From contig JAITMH010000122.1 of assembly GCA_031277445.1 (NCBI GenBank), positions 1-14,410 of the forward strand: 14,410 bases of DNA. Reading direction: 5' to 3'. Source of the stretch: Burkholderiales bacterium (GTDB taxonomy: Bacteria; Pseudomonadota; Gammaproteobacteria; Burkholderiales; Casimicrobiaceae). How positions within the stretch are numbered: the first letter of the stretch is position 1; every line of letters starts with the position of its first letter. The notes under the pieces were generated by a model, which worked only from the letters and a program-made list of their open reading frames with translations, did no database searches and was not told the origin of the DNA. Of the stretch, positions 1 through 6,113 are shown in pieces. The translations under genes and the position numbers were made by a program.

Positions 1-45
1 CTCGGAGGACTATAGACCCTAAAACCCTGTTTAATCAAGAAGTTA

Positions 46-66
46 TTCTAATGGCGGCCATTAGAA
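46..66. repeat. Perfect 21-bp inverted repeat near left edge
   Basis: Two 10-base arms (TTCTAATGGC and its exact complement) surround one central base at position 56. The surrounding 1-90 stretch has no credible ORF and is AT-richer than the rest. It could be an operator, a hairpin at the end of a gene lying to the left, or the end of a repeat element. Nothing in the window decides between these. Confidence 0.5.
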
Positions 67-93
67 ATTAATCCTAATGGAAAATCTGGGTTT

Positions 94-183
94 AACCACG
101 AAAAACACGAAAAGCACGAAAAAAATGATCGTCTGCGCGAAGCAGAGAATCGTAGGCTGGCGATGAGCGTAGCGAATCCCAGC
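94..183. repeat. Dispersed repeat block: A-rich ACGAAA module plus 57-bp module
   Basis: Positions 94-126 are an A-rich run of ACGAAA units (ACCACGAAAAACACGAAAAG...), seen again at 2832-2848 and 14122-14154. Positions 127-183 match the reverse complement of 2850-2906 at about 49 of 57 bases, with no gap. Open frames that cross the block are products of the repeat, not genes. Confidence 0.75.
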
Positions 184-206
184 GGGTCGACCTCACGCGG
201 TGCTTT

Positions 207-239
207 GTAGGGGCGGGTTTCAAACCCGCCCTTTTGTTT
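207..239 (+). repeat. GTAG-footed REP-like hairpin with T-run
   Basis: GTAG (207-210) is followed by a perfect 10-bp stem, 211-220 with 222-231, around one base, then TTTTGTTT. A tetranucleotide GTAG at the foot of a hairpin is the hallmark of REP elements mobilised by REP-associated tyrosine transposases; no such transposase is in the window. A decayed copy of the same hairpin lies at 2777-2797, where it serves as a terminator. Confidence 0.7.
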
Positions 240-320
240 GCATCTCACGCGAAGGCGCGAAGAAGAACTCAAAGCCCCTTCCCCCGCTTGCGGGGGAAGG
301 TTGGGATGGGGGTGCAGCGA

Positions 321-431
321 GTAGCCTGGACAAGCGAAGCGCAGTCCGGGAACCATCTTTCTGGCGCAAAGCGCCGCTGATTTGACGCTTGGGTCGTTGG
401 ACTGCGCCGCTTTGCGGCTTGTCCAACCTAC
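321..431. repeat. REPIN-like pair of inverted REP hairpins
   Basis: The unit opens with GTAG (321-324) and a hairpin (325-331 with 344-350). It closes with an oppositely oriented hairpin (396-402 with 421-427, inner stem 406-410 with 414-418) ending in CTAC (428-431). A third small stem, GGCGC-AAA-GCGCC, sits between them at 363-375. The two outer hairpins share GGAC...GTCC cores in opposite orientation. Two REPs facing each other over about 110 bp is the arrangement called REPIN or BIME. Confidence 0.65.
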
Positions 432-433
432 GC

Positions 434-461
434 GCTGATTCCTGACCTCTGATTCCTGATA
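434..461 (+). repeat. Heptad array (TGATTCC type), four units
   Basis: Tandem 7-bp units TGATTCC, TGACCTC, TGATTCC and a partial fourth unit, TGAT. The same family of units occurs at 2914-2943, 8327-8368, 14022-14056 (inverted) and 14322-14356. This copy ends five bases before a TATAAT and lies over the -35 region of the next gene. Confidence 0.85.
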
Positions 462-471
462 GCGCTATAAT
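442..471 (+). promoter_or_regulatory. Predicted sigma70-type promoter of the methyltransferase-permease unit
   Basis: A perfect -10, TATAAT, lies at 466-471. At an 18-bp spacing there is CTGACC (442-447), four of six matches to TTGACA and formed by the heptad repeat. Transcription would start near 478, leaving an untranslated leader of about 95 bases before the ATG at 574. The -10 is convincing; the -35 is weak. Confidence 0.55.
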
Positions 472-573
472 GCCGCTTGTTACGCTGCATGGGAAAGCGG
501 CAATCGCCAGCAACAGCAACAAATGGGCGTTAATTACTGGCGAAAACGAAACACTTTAACGAAGGAGCTTGAA

Positions 574-1383
574 ATGAAACGATCCTATTTTGCTGCGCTT
601 TGGTTGTGTTTACTGTTTGTGGCTACGCCCGGATGTGCCCAGAAAACAGATTATTCGCCGACGGTCGGGCAGGCGGGAAAGGATGTTATATGGGTGCCTA
701 CTCCGCAGACGCTTGTTGACACAATGCTCGATATGGCGAAGGTAACGGCATCGGATTATGTCATCGACCTTGGTTCCGGCGATGGCCGTCTGGTGATCGG
801 CGCAGCCCAACGCGGCGCGACGGCGTTGGGAATTGAATATAACGAGGAGTTGGTGGCGCTTGCCATACTCGCCGCCAAAGAAGAAGGGGTTAGTGCGAAA
901 GCCACGTTCAAAAAGGCCGACATTTTTGAAAGCGATTTTTCACAAGCAACCGTAATCACCATGTATCTGTTGCAAAGCCTCAATTTGAAACTGCGGCCAA
1001 AAATCCTGAACATGAAGCCGGGCACACGCATTGTCTCCAACAGTTTTGATATGGAGGAATGGAAGCCGGATCAGACCACGACTCTGGAAGGTGCGGCTCC
1101 GGAGGGCGCCTCCTCAAGCTGGCAAACCGCTCACCTCTGGATTGTGCCTGCGAAAGTAGATGGCGCTTGGAAACTTGCTAACGGCCAAATCCGCTTCGTT
1201 CAGAATTTTCAGAATATCACCGGAACCCTTACCATTAAGGAAAAAACGACGGCTCTCGTCGGCAAACTGGACGGAAACAAGATCCGCTTTAGCGCCGGTG
1301 ATGTGGAATATGTCGGCACAGTAAGCGGCAATACCATTTCCGGAACGCATGGCGGGGGCGTTTCCTGGAAAGCCACCCGTTAA
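574..1383 (+). CDS. Exported (probable lipoprotein) SAM-dependent methyltransferase-like protein
   Basis: The 269-residue product begins at the ATG preceded by GAAGGAGC, the only good ribosome site here; an upstream ATG at 523 lacks one. Residues 1-20 form a signal peptide ending in a lipobox-like TPGC, with Cys21 the likely lipidation site (imperfect, Pro at -2). Residues about 40-192 are a Rossmann methyltransferase domain: VPTPQ at 42-46, the SAM-binding motif VIDLGSGDGR at 63-72, an acidic residue in GIEYN (E88), and a YLLQSLNLKLRPK segment at 131-143. This order resembles the FAM173/ATP-synthase-c lysine methyltransferase group, but the substrate is unknown. Residues about 198-269 are a beta-rich tail with repeated GTLT, VGKL and GTV strands. 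The odd point is an intact SAM site on a protein predicted to leave the cytoplasm. It sits 14 bp before the permease gene, so the two are probably co-transcribed. Confidence 0.85.
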   Translation: MKRSYFAALWLCLLFVATPGCAQKTDYSPTVGQAGKDVIWVPTPQTLVDTMLDMAKVTASDYVIDLGSGDGRLVIGAAQRGATALGIEYNEELVALAILAAKEEGVSAKATFKKADIFESDFSQATVITMYLLQSLNLKLRPKILNMKPGTRIVSNSFDMEEWKPDQTTTLEGAAPEGASSSWQTAHLWIVPAKVDGAWKLANGQIRFVQNFQNITGTLTIKEKTTALVGKLDGNKIRFSAGDVEYVGTVSGNTISGTHGGGVSWKATR

Positions 1384-1397
1384 GAAAATTCTGAAGT

Positions 1398-2756
1398 ATG
1401 AAAAATCAGCGGCTGGGCGTGTTTTCCGGAATGGGGATGGTGTTCGCCAACATGATTGGCGCGGGCGTTTTCCTGAGTACGGGCTTTATGATGGCTCAGG
1501 ATATGAACGCCGGGCAGATTCTGCTTGCCTGGTTTGTCGGGATGTTGATTGCCATGACCGGCGCAAAGGCTTATTCCGGCCTCGTGCAGCTTGTCCCGCA
1601 GTCCGGCGGCGAATACCGCTTCCTTTCCACGCTGATTCACCCCGCGTTGGGATACTTTGCCGGCTGGGCGTCCCTGTTGATCGGGTTTTCCGCGCCCATA
1701 GCGATCTGCGCCATGGCGACGGGCGCTTTCGCCGGCACTTTGCACTCCGAAGTCAATACAACCCTGATTGCCGTGCTGGTGATTCTGGCGCTGACGGCGG
1801 CTCACGCTGTCGGCATGCGTATATCCATTACGGCGCAGAATTTGCTGGTGGCGGTAAAAATAATTCTTCTTCTGGGATTCATCATCGCCGGGTTGGTCTT
1901 TGGCAGCAACACCTGGCCTGAATGGACGCCGCCGAATACTTCGGATGGATTTCCGCTCGGCTCTTTCATGATCAATTTGTTCTACATCGCCTTTGCTTTC
2001 AGCGGCTGGAATGCCGCGATCTACGCGGCTTCCGAATTCAAAAATCCAAAACGTGATGTTCCGCGTGCGATGGTTCTGGGCTGCCTTGCCGTCGGTATCC
2101 TCTACCTTTTTGTTAACTGGATTTTTGTCGCCAATCTGACCCCGGAACAAGCCGCAATCGTTTTCACCTATGAAACCGACCGCATCACCCTGGGTCATCT
2201 CATCATGCAGAACATTCTGGGCGATACAGGCGCAGCGTGCATGTCCATTTTTGCAATCGTCGCGTTTATATCCTCGGCCAGCGCCATGACCTTTCTTGGG
2301 CCAAGGGTTTACGCGGTAATGGCAAAGGACGGTTTTCTGCCGGCAGCGTTGAAGGGAAAAGAGGGGAAACCGCCGGTGGGCGCGGTGCTGCTGCAAGGGG
2401 CGATTTCCCTGCTTCTGGTTCTCGTCTATCAACTACAGGAGGCGCTATCGAGTGTCGGCGCAATCCTGACACTGTTTTCCGCTTTAACTGTATTTTCGCT
2501 GTTCTGGATATGCTTCAAGCGCAGGGAATACCCGCGTCCCGCTCCGCTGGTTCTGATCGCCGGCGGTCTGTTTTTGATTATCTCCGTCGTCATGCTTTAC
2601 TTTGGTTTCCGTGGATTACTGACATTGAACCTCTGGGTCGGAATCTCCGTTCTTGCCGCGCTGCTCGGCTATTACATCGCTAAAAGAAAAAGGGCTTCCG
2701 ATTCTTCTGATCAGAAAGAACCGTTGCAAACAGTGGAAACGGCGAACACGGATTGA
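1398..2756 (+). CDS. APC-superfamily amino acid permease
   Basis: The 452-residue protein is an integral membrane transporter of the amino acid-polyamine-organocation superfamily. It shows about twelve hydrophobic segments. The unwound TM1 substrate motif appears as ANMIGAGVF at residues 17-25. The TM6 signature FSGWNAAIYAASEFKNPKRD, followed by VPRA, is the usual LAT/YfnA-like pattern for binding the substrate amino and carboxyl groups. A charged tail of about 25 residues follows the last helix. The ATG has only a weak ribosome site and lies 14 bp after the methyltransferase stop, so translation may be coupled. Family assignment is firm; substrate and direction (uptake, exchange or efflux) are not readable from sequence. 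Confidence 0.9.
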   Translation: MKNQRLGVFSGMGMVFANMIGAGVFLSTGFMMAQDMNAGQILLAWFVGMLIAMTGAKAYSGLVQLVPQSGGEYRFLSTLIHPALGYFAGWASLLIGFSAPIAICAMATGAFAGTLHSEVNTTLIAVLVILALTAAHAVGMRISITAQNLLVAVKIILLLGFIIAGLVFGSNTWPEWTPPNTSDGFPLGSFMINLFYIAFAFSGWNAAIYAASEFKNPKRDVPRAMVLGCLAVGILYLFVNWIFVANLTPEQAAIVFTYETDRITLGHLIMQNILGDTGAACMSIFAIVAFISSASAMTFLGPRVYAVMAKDGFLPAALKGKEGKPPVGAVLLQGAISLLLVLVYQLQEALSSVGAILTLFSALTVFSLFWICFKRREYPRPAPLVLIAGGLFLIISVVMLYFGFRGLLTLNLWVGISVLAALLGYYIAKRKRASDSSDQKEPLQTVETANTD

Positions 2757-2776
2757 GCGCTTTCACCGGAAAGCAG

Positions 2777-2804
2777 GAGCGGGTTTCAAACACGCCCTTT
2801 TTTT
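2777..2804 (+). terminator. Rho-independent terminator built from a repeat hairpin
   Basis: A 10-bp stem with two mismatches (2777-2786 with 2788-2797) is followed by seven T (2798-2804), 20 bases after the permease stop. The sequence is a decayed copy of the GTAG-footed hairpin at 207-231, including the ACATCTTACGCG that follows it (GCATCTCACGCG in the first copy). A repeat therefore seems to have become the terminator of this unit. Confidence 0.6.
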
Positions 2805-2831
2805 ACATCTTACGCGAAGAAAAATCTTTTT

Positions 2832-2943
2832 GACCACGAAAAGCAAAATGCTGGGATTCGCTTCGCTCATCGCCAGCCCACGATTCTTCGCTCCGCGCAG
2901 AATGACGGAATTCTGATTCCTGATTCCTGCCCTCTGATCCCTG
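2832..2943. repeat. Mosaic repeat between convergent genes, ending in a heptad array
   Basis: Three modules in a row: a short ACCACGAAAAGC run (2832-2848), the 57-bp module (2850-2906, inverted relative to 127-183), and a heptad array TGATTCC, TGATTCC, TGCCCTC, TGATCCC (2914-2941) plus TG. The array stops one base before the brnA stop codon at 2945-2947. The whole gap between the permease and brnA is repeat DNA plus the terminator. Confidence 0.8.
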
Positions 2944-2944
2944 C

Positions 2945-3217
2945 TTACCTCGCGTGTCGGGTAACCCATTCACGCATCACATCATTAACTCGCGTCTGCC
3001 AGCCGCGCCCCGTCGCCTTCAGCGCGGCAAGCACATCCGGGTCAAAACGGATGGCCGTTTGCACTTTCGATGGCTTTTTCCCTGGGCCGCGTATGCGCCG
3101 CAACTTGGCTTGCAAGCCTTCCGACAGGTCAGAAAAGCGGATAGATTCTCTGAACATTTCTTCCGTCCATTCCGGATTGTCGTCATCAATCAATTCAGGA
3201 TTGGGTTTCTTGCTCAT
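2945..3217 (-). CDS. brnA: BrnA-family antitoxin
   Basis: The 90-residue product matches the BrnA antitoxin family of type II toxin-antitoxin systems. The acidic N-terminal part (IDDDNPEWTEEMF at 10-22) and FSDL precede a basic linker GPGKKPSK. The C-terminal ribbon-helix-helix DNA-binding region follows: QTAIRFDPDVLAALKATG, then GWQTRVNDVMREWV, the family signature. BrnA neutralises BrnT and, as a dimer with it, represses the operon. The chosen ATG (MSKKPNPEL) overlaps the end of brnT by 23 bases; a longer reading frame to 3313 would run deep into brnT and is unlikely. The stop is next to a heptad repeat array. Confidence 0.85.
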   Translation of the reverse strand: MSKKPNPELIDDDNPEWTEEMFRESIRFSDLSEGLQAKLRRIRGPGKKPSKVQTAIRFDPDVLAALKATGRGWQTRVNDVMREWVTRHAR

Positions 3218-3470
3218 AACGTTTGACCTCTCGTGTGTTCGCCTTGCGCAAGCTGATGACGCGAATGCCTTGGAAGGTTTCGATAAACACCAGCGAATGC
3301 ACTCTGTCACCAATCAAGCCCAGCGCGGAAAAGCGTGTTTCCGGATAGGCTTTTCGGGTGTCTTGCCAAATTACGGCTGCCTCGAAATCGAAATCCGCAA
3401 CCCGCTCGAACGAAAGTTCACGTTTGCGGATGTTTTCTGCGTCCTTTGCAGGGTCGAAAGTGATTTCCAT
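3195..3470 (-). CDS. brnT: BrnT-family toxin (RelE-fold ribonuclease)
   Basis: The 91-residue product has the BrnT pattern: an N-terminal ITFDPAKDAENIRKRELSF (residues 3-21), a central strand region ETRFSALGLIGDRVHSLVF, and the C-terminal IRVISLRKANTREVKRYE with its basic and tyrosine residues. BrnT proteins have a RelE-like fold and cut RNA, stopping translation until BrnA binds them. The gene precedes brnA and overlaps it, the usual order. The start MEITFDP fits the family length. An in-frame extension to 3653 is possible but would encode the promoter repeats. No ribosome site precedes this ATG; the predicted transcript start falls on or next to it. Confidence 0.85.
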   Translation of the reverse strand: MEITFDPAKDAENIRKRELSFERVADFDFEAAVIWQDTRKAYPETRFSALGLIGDRVHSLVFIETFQGIRVISLRKANTREVKRYEQETQS

Positions 3471-3476
3471 AGTCAG

Positions 3477-3523
3477 ATTGTAGAACCAATTTGCGCTGTT
3501 GTCCAGCAATTTGTAGAACCAAT
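3477..3523 (-). promoter_or_regulatory. brnTA promoter overlapping two 13-bp direct repeats
   Basis: On the - strand, TGGACA (3500-3505), a 17-bp spacer and TACAAT (3477-3482) make a strong sigma70-like promoter, each box one mismatch from consensus. The sequence TTGTAGAACCAAT occurs exactly twice on the + strand, at 3478-3490 and 3511-3523, 33 bp apart or about three helical turns. One copy covers the -10 and the other lies just before the -35. They are candidate operators for autorepression by BrnA or the BrnTA complex. Confidence 0.6.
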
Positions 3524-3591
3524 AAACGCTCCCTTGGCAACCAGGCACCCGCTGCGCGGAGGCACCGCTTTGAAGGGAATGCCTGACAAGA

Positions 3592-5088
3592 TCAGTGAGT
3601 ACCGCCTCTGAGAGACACGTAGCCAACCTCCTCAATAAGTTGCTGCCCTTCATCGCTCAAAAACCAGTCGTGCAGTTTCCGGGCGTTCTCGGAAAGCGGG
3701 CGGGCGGTCACCATGTAAATATCGTCCGTGAAGGGGTAGGTGCCGTTGCGAATGTTCTCAACCGTTGGTGCAATGCCGCCAATGGACAGAAGACGAAGCC
3801 CTGGGATGGAATGCATCACCGTGGCGTAATACCGAAACGAGTAACCGATCGCATGATCCATATTGCGGTAGTCGGCGACTCCGCGAATAAGTCCGCCCAT
3901 CCCTGAGTGATATTCGGCCTCAAGCGGTTTACGCATCGGCGTCTCGCCCATGATCCGCAGCATGGCGGTCTGGCTGCCCGACCCTTCATTGCGCTGGAAC
4001 GCCAGTATTTTTCCGCGCACGCCGCCCACTTCTCGCCAGTTGTTGATTTTTCCGCTGTAAATGCCGCGGATTTGTTCGACGCTCAGGTTTGTCACCGGAT
4101 TCTGCTCATTGACCAGAAACACAAAGGCTTCTCTGGCAATCGGTGTGAGGGTGTAGGTGATGTCTCTTTCGGCAGCTTCTTTTACCTGCTCCTCTGAGGG
4201 AGCGCCGACAAAAATAATATCTGCCTGTCTGCCAAGCAGCGCCCTGTATGCGGCAGGTGTCGTCTCACTGAAACCCACGGCTTTTTCGCGGGCGCTTTTA
4301 CCGGACTTGTTATCTTGTTCTCCGCTTTCCAGATAGATGGTATTTGCTGCGGCGGCATAAATCGGTATCAGCGCGACCGCGCCATCCAATTTCGGGTAGC
4401 CTTGATCAATTTGGAGCGATGGCGGGGTTTGGGGGGAAACCAACTTGGTTCCCTCCTTGAAAGGAGCATAGTTCCATCTTAATGCATTGGAATCGCTAGG
4501 CAGTTCCGGAAGCTTCGAGTCCGGGCGCAAAACGCTGTGATACTGCACATAACCTTGTACGGTAGCAACGGAAGCGAGAACGAGAATGAGAGCCAGCACG
4601 GGAAGTGCCTTTTTGCTTTCCAGTGTTGCAAAGCGTTTTCCCTTCCATGTTCCAACGGCGAAACATGCAGTGAAAAGCAGATAAGCGGCGATGGAGGAAA
4701 CGGGGAGGAGCCAATACGCCCCTGAGAACACCGCTGAAAAAAGAAGCGTAAAAAACGGCAGAAAAACGATGAGCCCGTAATTGGCGTAACTGTCTTTTGA
4801 AAAGTCCCCTCCGTTGACAAAAGTCATGAGCAGCCAAACGGCGAGGGTGAATAAGATGGGCGCAATAAACGGTCCATAGCGCGACAAGAACGTATCCGGT
4901 AATGCCGTTGTTTTTCCGAGCAGGTAAACAATGTATGAAAATGCAAGTAAAGGAATGGCGGCCAACGGCAGCAACCAGAGACTTATTGCGATGATCGCTA
5001 TCGACGGCAATAAACAGACGCTCAACAATATCGGCAGGAAAATGAACGTCATCAGGGATGTGAGGGTCCAGTATTTTTTCAGGTTCAT
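3592..5088 (-). CDS. Six-helix membrane protein fused to PstS-like substrate-binding domain
   Basis: The 498-residue protein starts with about six hydrophobic segments (near residues 7-36, 38-58, 72-92, 103-123, 124-146 and 161-181). A linker leads to a PstS-type binding domain (about 225-495) that would lie in the periplasm. Family marks are PKLDGAVALIPIYAAA at 232-247, TPIAREAFVFLVNEQNPV at 315-332, VEQIRGIYSGKINNW at 337-351 and AFQRNEGSGSQTAM at 363-376, the last carrying the serines and arginine that hold phosphate-like ligands in PstS. There is no signal peptide and no pstCAB beside it, so it is not an ordinary free PstS. A role as a membrane-bound sensor or scavenging component for phosphate or a similar oxyanion is inference. 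The ATG has a weak AGGA ten bases upstream. Confidence 0.75.
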   Translation of the reverse strand: MNLKKYWTLTSLMTFIFLPILLSVCLLPSIAIIAISLWLLPLAAIPLLAFSYIVYLLGKTTALPDTFLSRYGPFIAPILFTLAVWLLMTFVNGGDFSKDSYANYGLIVFLPFFTLLFSAVFSGAYWLLPVSSIAAYLLFTACFAVGTWKGKRFATLESKKALPVLALILVLASVATVQGYVQYHSVLRPDSKLPELPSDSNALRWNYAPFKEGTKLVSPQTPPSLQIDQGYPKLDGAVALIPIYAAAANTIYLESGEQDNKSGKSAREKAVGFSETTPAAYRALLGRQADIIFVGAPSEEQVKEAAERDITYTLTPIAREAFVFLVNEQNPVTNLSVEQIRGIYSGKINNWREVGGVRGKILAFQRNEGSGSQTAMLRIMGETPMRKPLEAEYHSGMGGLIRGVADYRNMDHAIGYSFRYYATVMHSIPGLRLLSIGGIAPTVENIRNGTYPFTDDIYMVTARPLSENARKLHDWFLSDEGQQLIEEVGYVSLRGGTH

Positions 5089-5421
5089 CGGAAAAGGTTC
5101 CTATCGTAGAGAGGGGAATTTCGGATTCCTCATCGCGGCTTCGCTCCTCCGCGTGAGATGGGGTGCGGGCGGGACGCCCGCGCTCCTCTCCGCGTTCTCC
5201 GCGCCTCCGCGTGAAAAAGCTTGTCATTCTGCACGAAGCGAAGCGGAGTCGCAGAATCCATACGGTAGCGGGCGTCAGGTTGCCGCCCGCCATCATTGCG
5301 AAACAAACCCCCGTCCGCCTTCGGCGGCCACCCCCTTTGGAAAGGGGGCTTCCCTTCTTCGCGGTTTCGCATGATCCGCTTTATCTTTGCGCTCCTTGCG
5401 TTCTCTGCGGTGTGTGGTTTT
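5089..5421. repeat. Repeat-rich spacer between two tandem genes
   Basis: No gene is seen. The spacer holds GCGGGCG-GGA-CGCCCGC (5165-5181), runs of the CTCCGCGT type (about 5190-5213), the CATTCTGC...GCAGAATCCAT hairpin module (5223-5262), CCGCC-TTCG-GCGG (5317-5329) and a perfect 8-bp stem CCCCCTTT-GG-AAAGGGGG (5331-5348). A TTTGCGCTCCTTGCGTTCTC run reaches the carbonic anhydrase stop codon. The modules match those at the other repeat loci, but this locus lacks the heptad array. Any of the hairpins could end transcription of the carbonic anhydrase mRNA, though none has a proper T-run on that strand. Confidence 0.65.
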
Positions 5422-6087
5422 TTACGTCCACGCCGCCGAAGTAAAAAGACGGTCAACGGCGGCTTCGTAGTAGGAGAGCAATTCGTTGTCGGTGGAAACG
5501 GGCATATTGAGGTCGTGCAAAATGCCGTCTTCCAAACCATAAATCAGGCCGTGTACGGTCACGTCCTGACCACGCGCCCAGGCGTCGTGCATGATGGTCG
5601 TTTCGCTGAGGTTCAACACTTGCTCAAGGACGTTGAGTTCGCAGAGGCGATCAAGTTGCCGGTCGGGATTGGCAATCGCCATGAGCCGGGTGCGGTGTTT
5701 GTCGCGTACGTCCTGAACGTGGCGAAGCCAGTTGTCGATGAGGCCGAGGCGGGTGTTTTGAAACGCCGCGTTGACGCCGCCGCAACCGTAATGCCCAACG
5801 ACCAGTATGTGTTGAACGCGCAAAACGTCCACCGCGTATTGGAGAACGGACAGGCAATTCAAATCGGTGTGTACGACAACGTTGGCCACGTTACGATGAA
5901 CAAACACTTCGCCGGGCAACAAGCCGAGAATTTCATTGGCCGGCACGCGGCTGTCCGCACAACCGATCCAGAAATATTTGGGGGTTTGCTGTGCGGCCAG
6001 ATCACGAAAAAATTCGTTGTCTTTCTCTTTGACCGATTGCGACCAGAGCCGGTTCTGTTTGAGTAAAAAATCAAGATGGTTCGACAT
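5422..6087 (-). CDS. can: Beta-class carbonic anhydrase
   Basis: This cytoplasmic zinc enzyme interconverts CO2 and bicarbonate. The 221 residues align along their length with E. coli Can. The zinc ligands are visible as C43 with D45 and R47 in IGCADSRVP, and H99 and C102 in VGHYGCGG. Other family marks are PGEVFVHRNVANVV (58-71), NCLSVLQYAVDVL (77-89) and CELNVLEQV. It starts 26 bp after the stop of the upstream TraB/GumN-family gene on the same strand, so the two are probably co-transcribed. No strong ribosome site is seen (GGGA, 8 bases before the ATG). The stop codon directly adjoins repeat DNA. Confidence 0.95.
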   Translation of the reverse strand: MSNHLDFLLKQNRLWSQSVKEKDNEFFRDLAAQQTPKYFWIGCADSRVPANEILGLLPGEVFVHRNVANVVVHTDLNCLSVLQYAVDVLRVQHILVVGHYGCGGVNAAFQNTRLGLIDNWLRHVQDVRDKHRTRLMAIANPDRQLDRLCELNVLEQVLNLSETTIMHDAWARGQDVTVHGLIYGLEDGILHDLNMPVSTDNELLSYYEAAVDRLFTSAAWT

Positions 6088-6113
6088 AAGAATTTCCCGG
6101 AAAGAGATTTTGG

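Noticed and set aside
48..522. Short open frames on both strands in the left intergenic region
   Set aside because: They are translations of repeat modules (for example GFETRP and LRVRCK peptides) without ribosome sites.
504..543. TCGCCAG...CTGGCGA stem in the leader of the methyltransferase gene, considered as a riboswitch
   Set aside because: A single 7-bp stem with a 26-base loop and no known aptamer pattern; likely chance.
1380..2432. Long - strand open frame across the permease gene
   Set aside because: It is the complement of a clear APC permease, with a low-complexity, Arg/Gln/His-rich translation and no family marks.
3471..3653. Longer brnT reading frame starting at 3653
   Set aside because: The extension would encode the two 13-bp repeats and the promoter, overlaps the end of the upstream gene, and exceeds the usual BrnT length.
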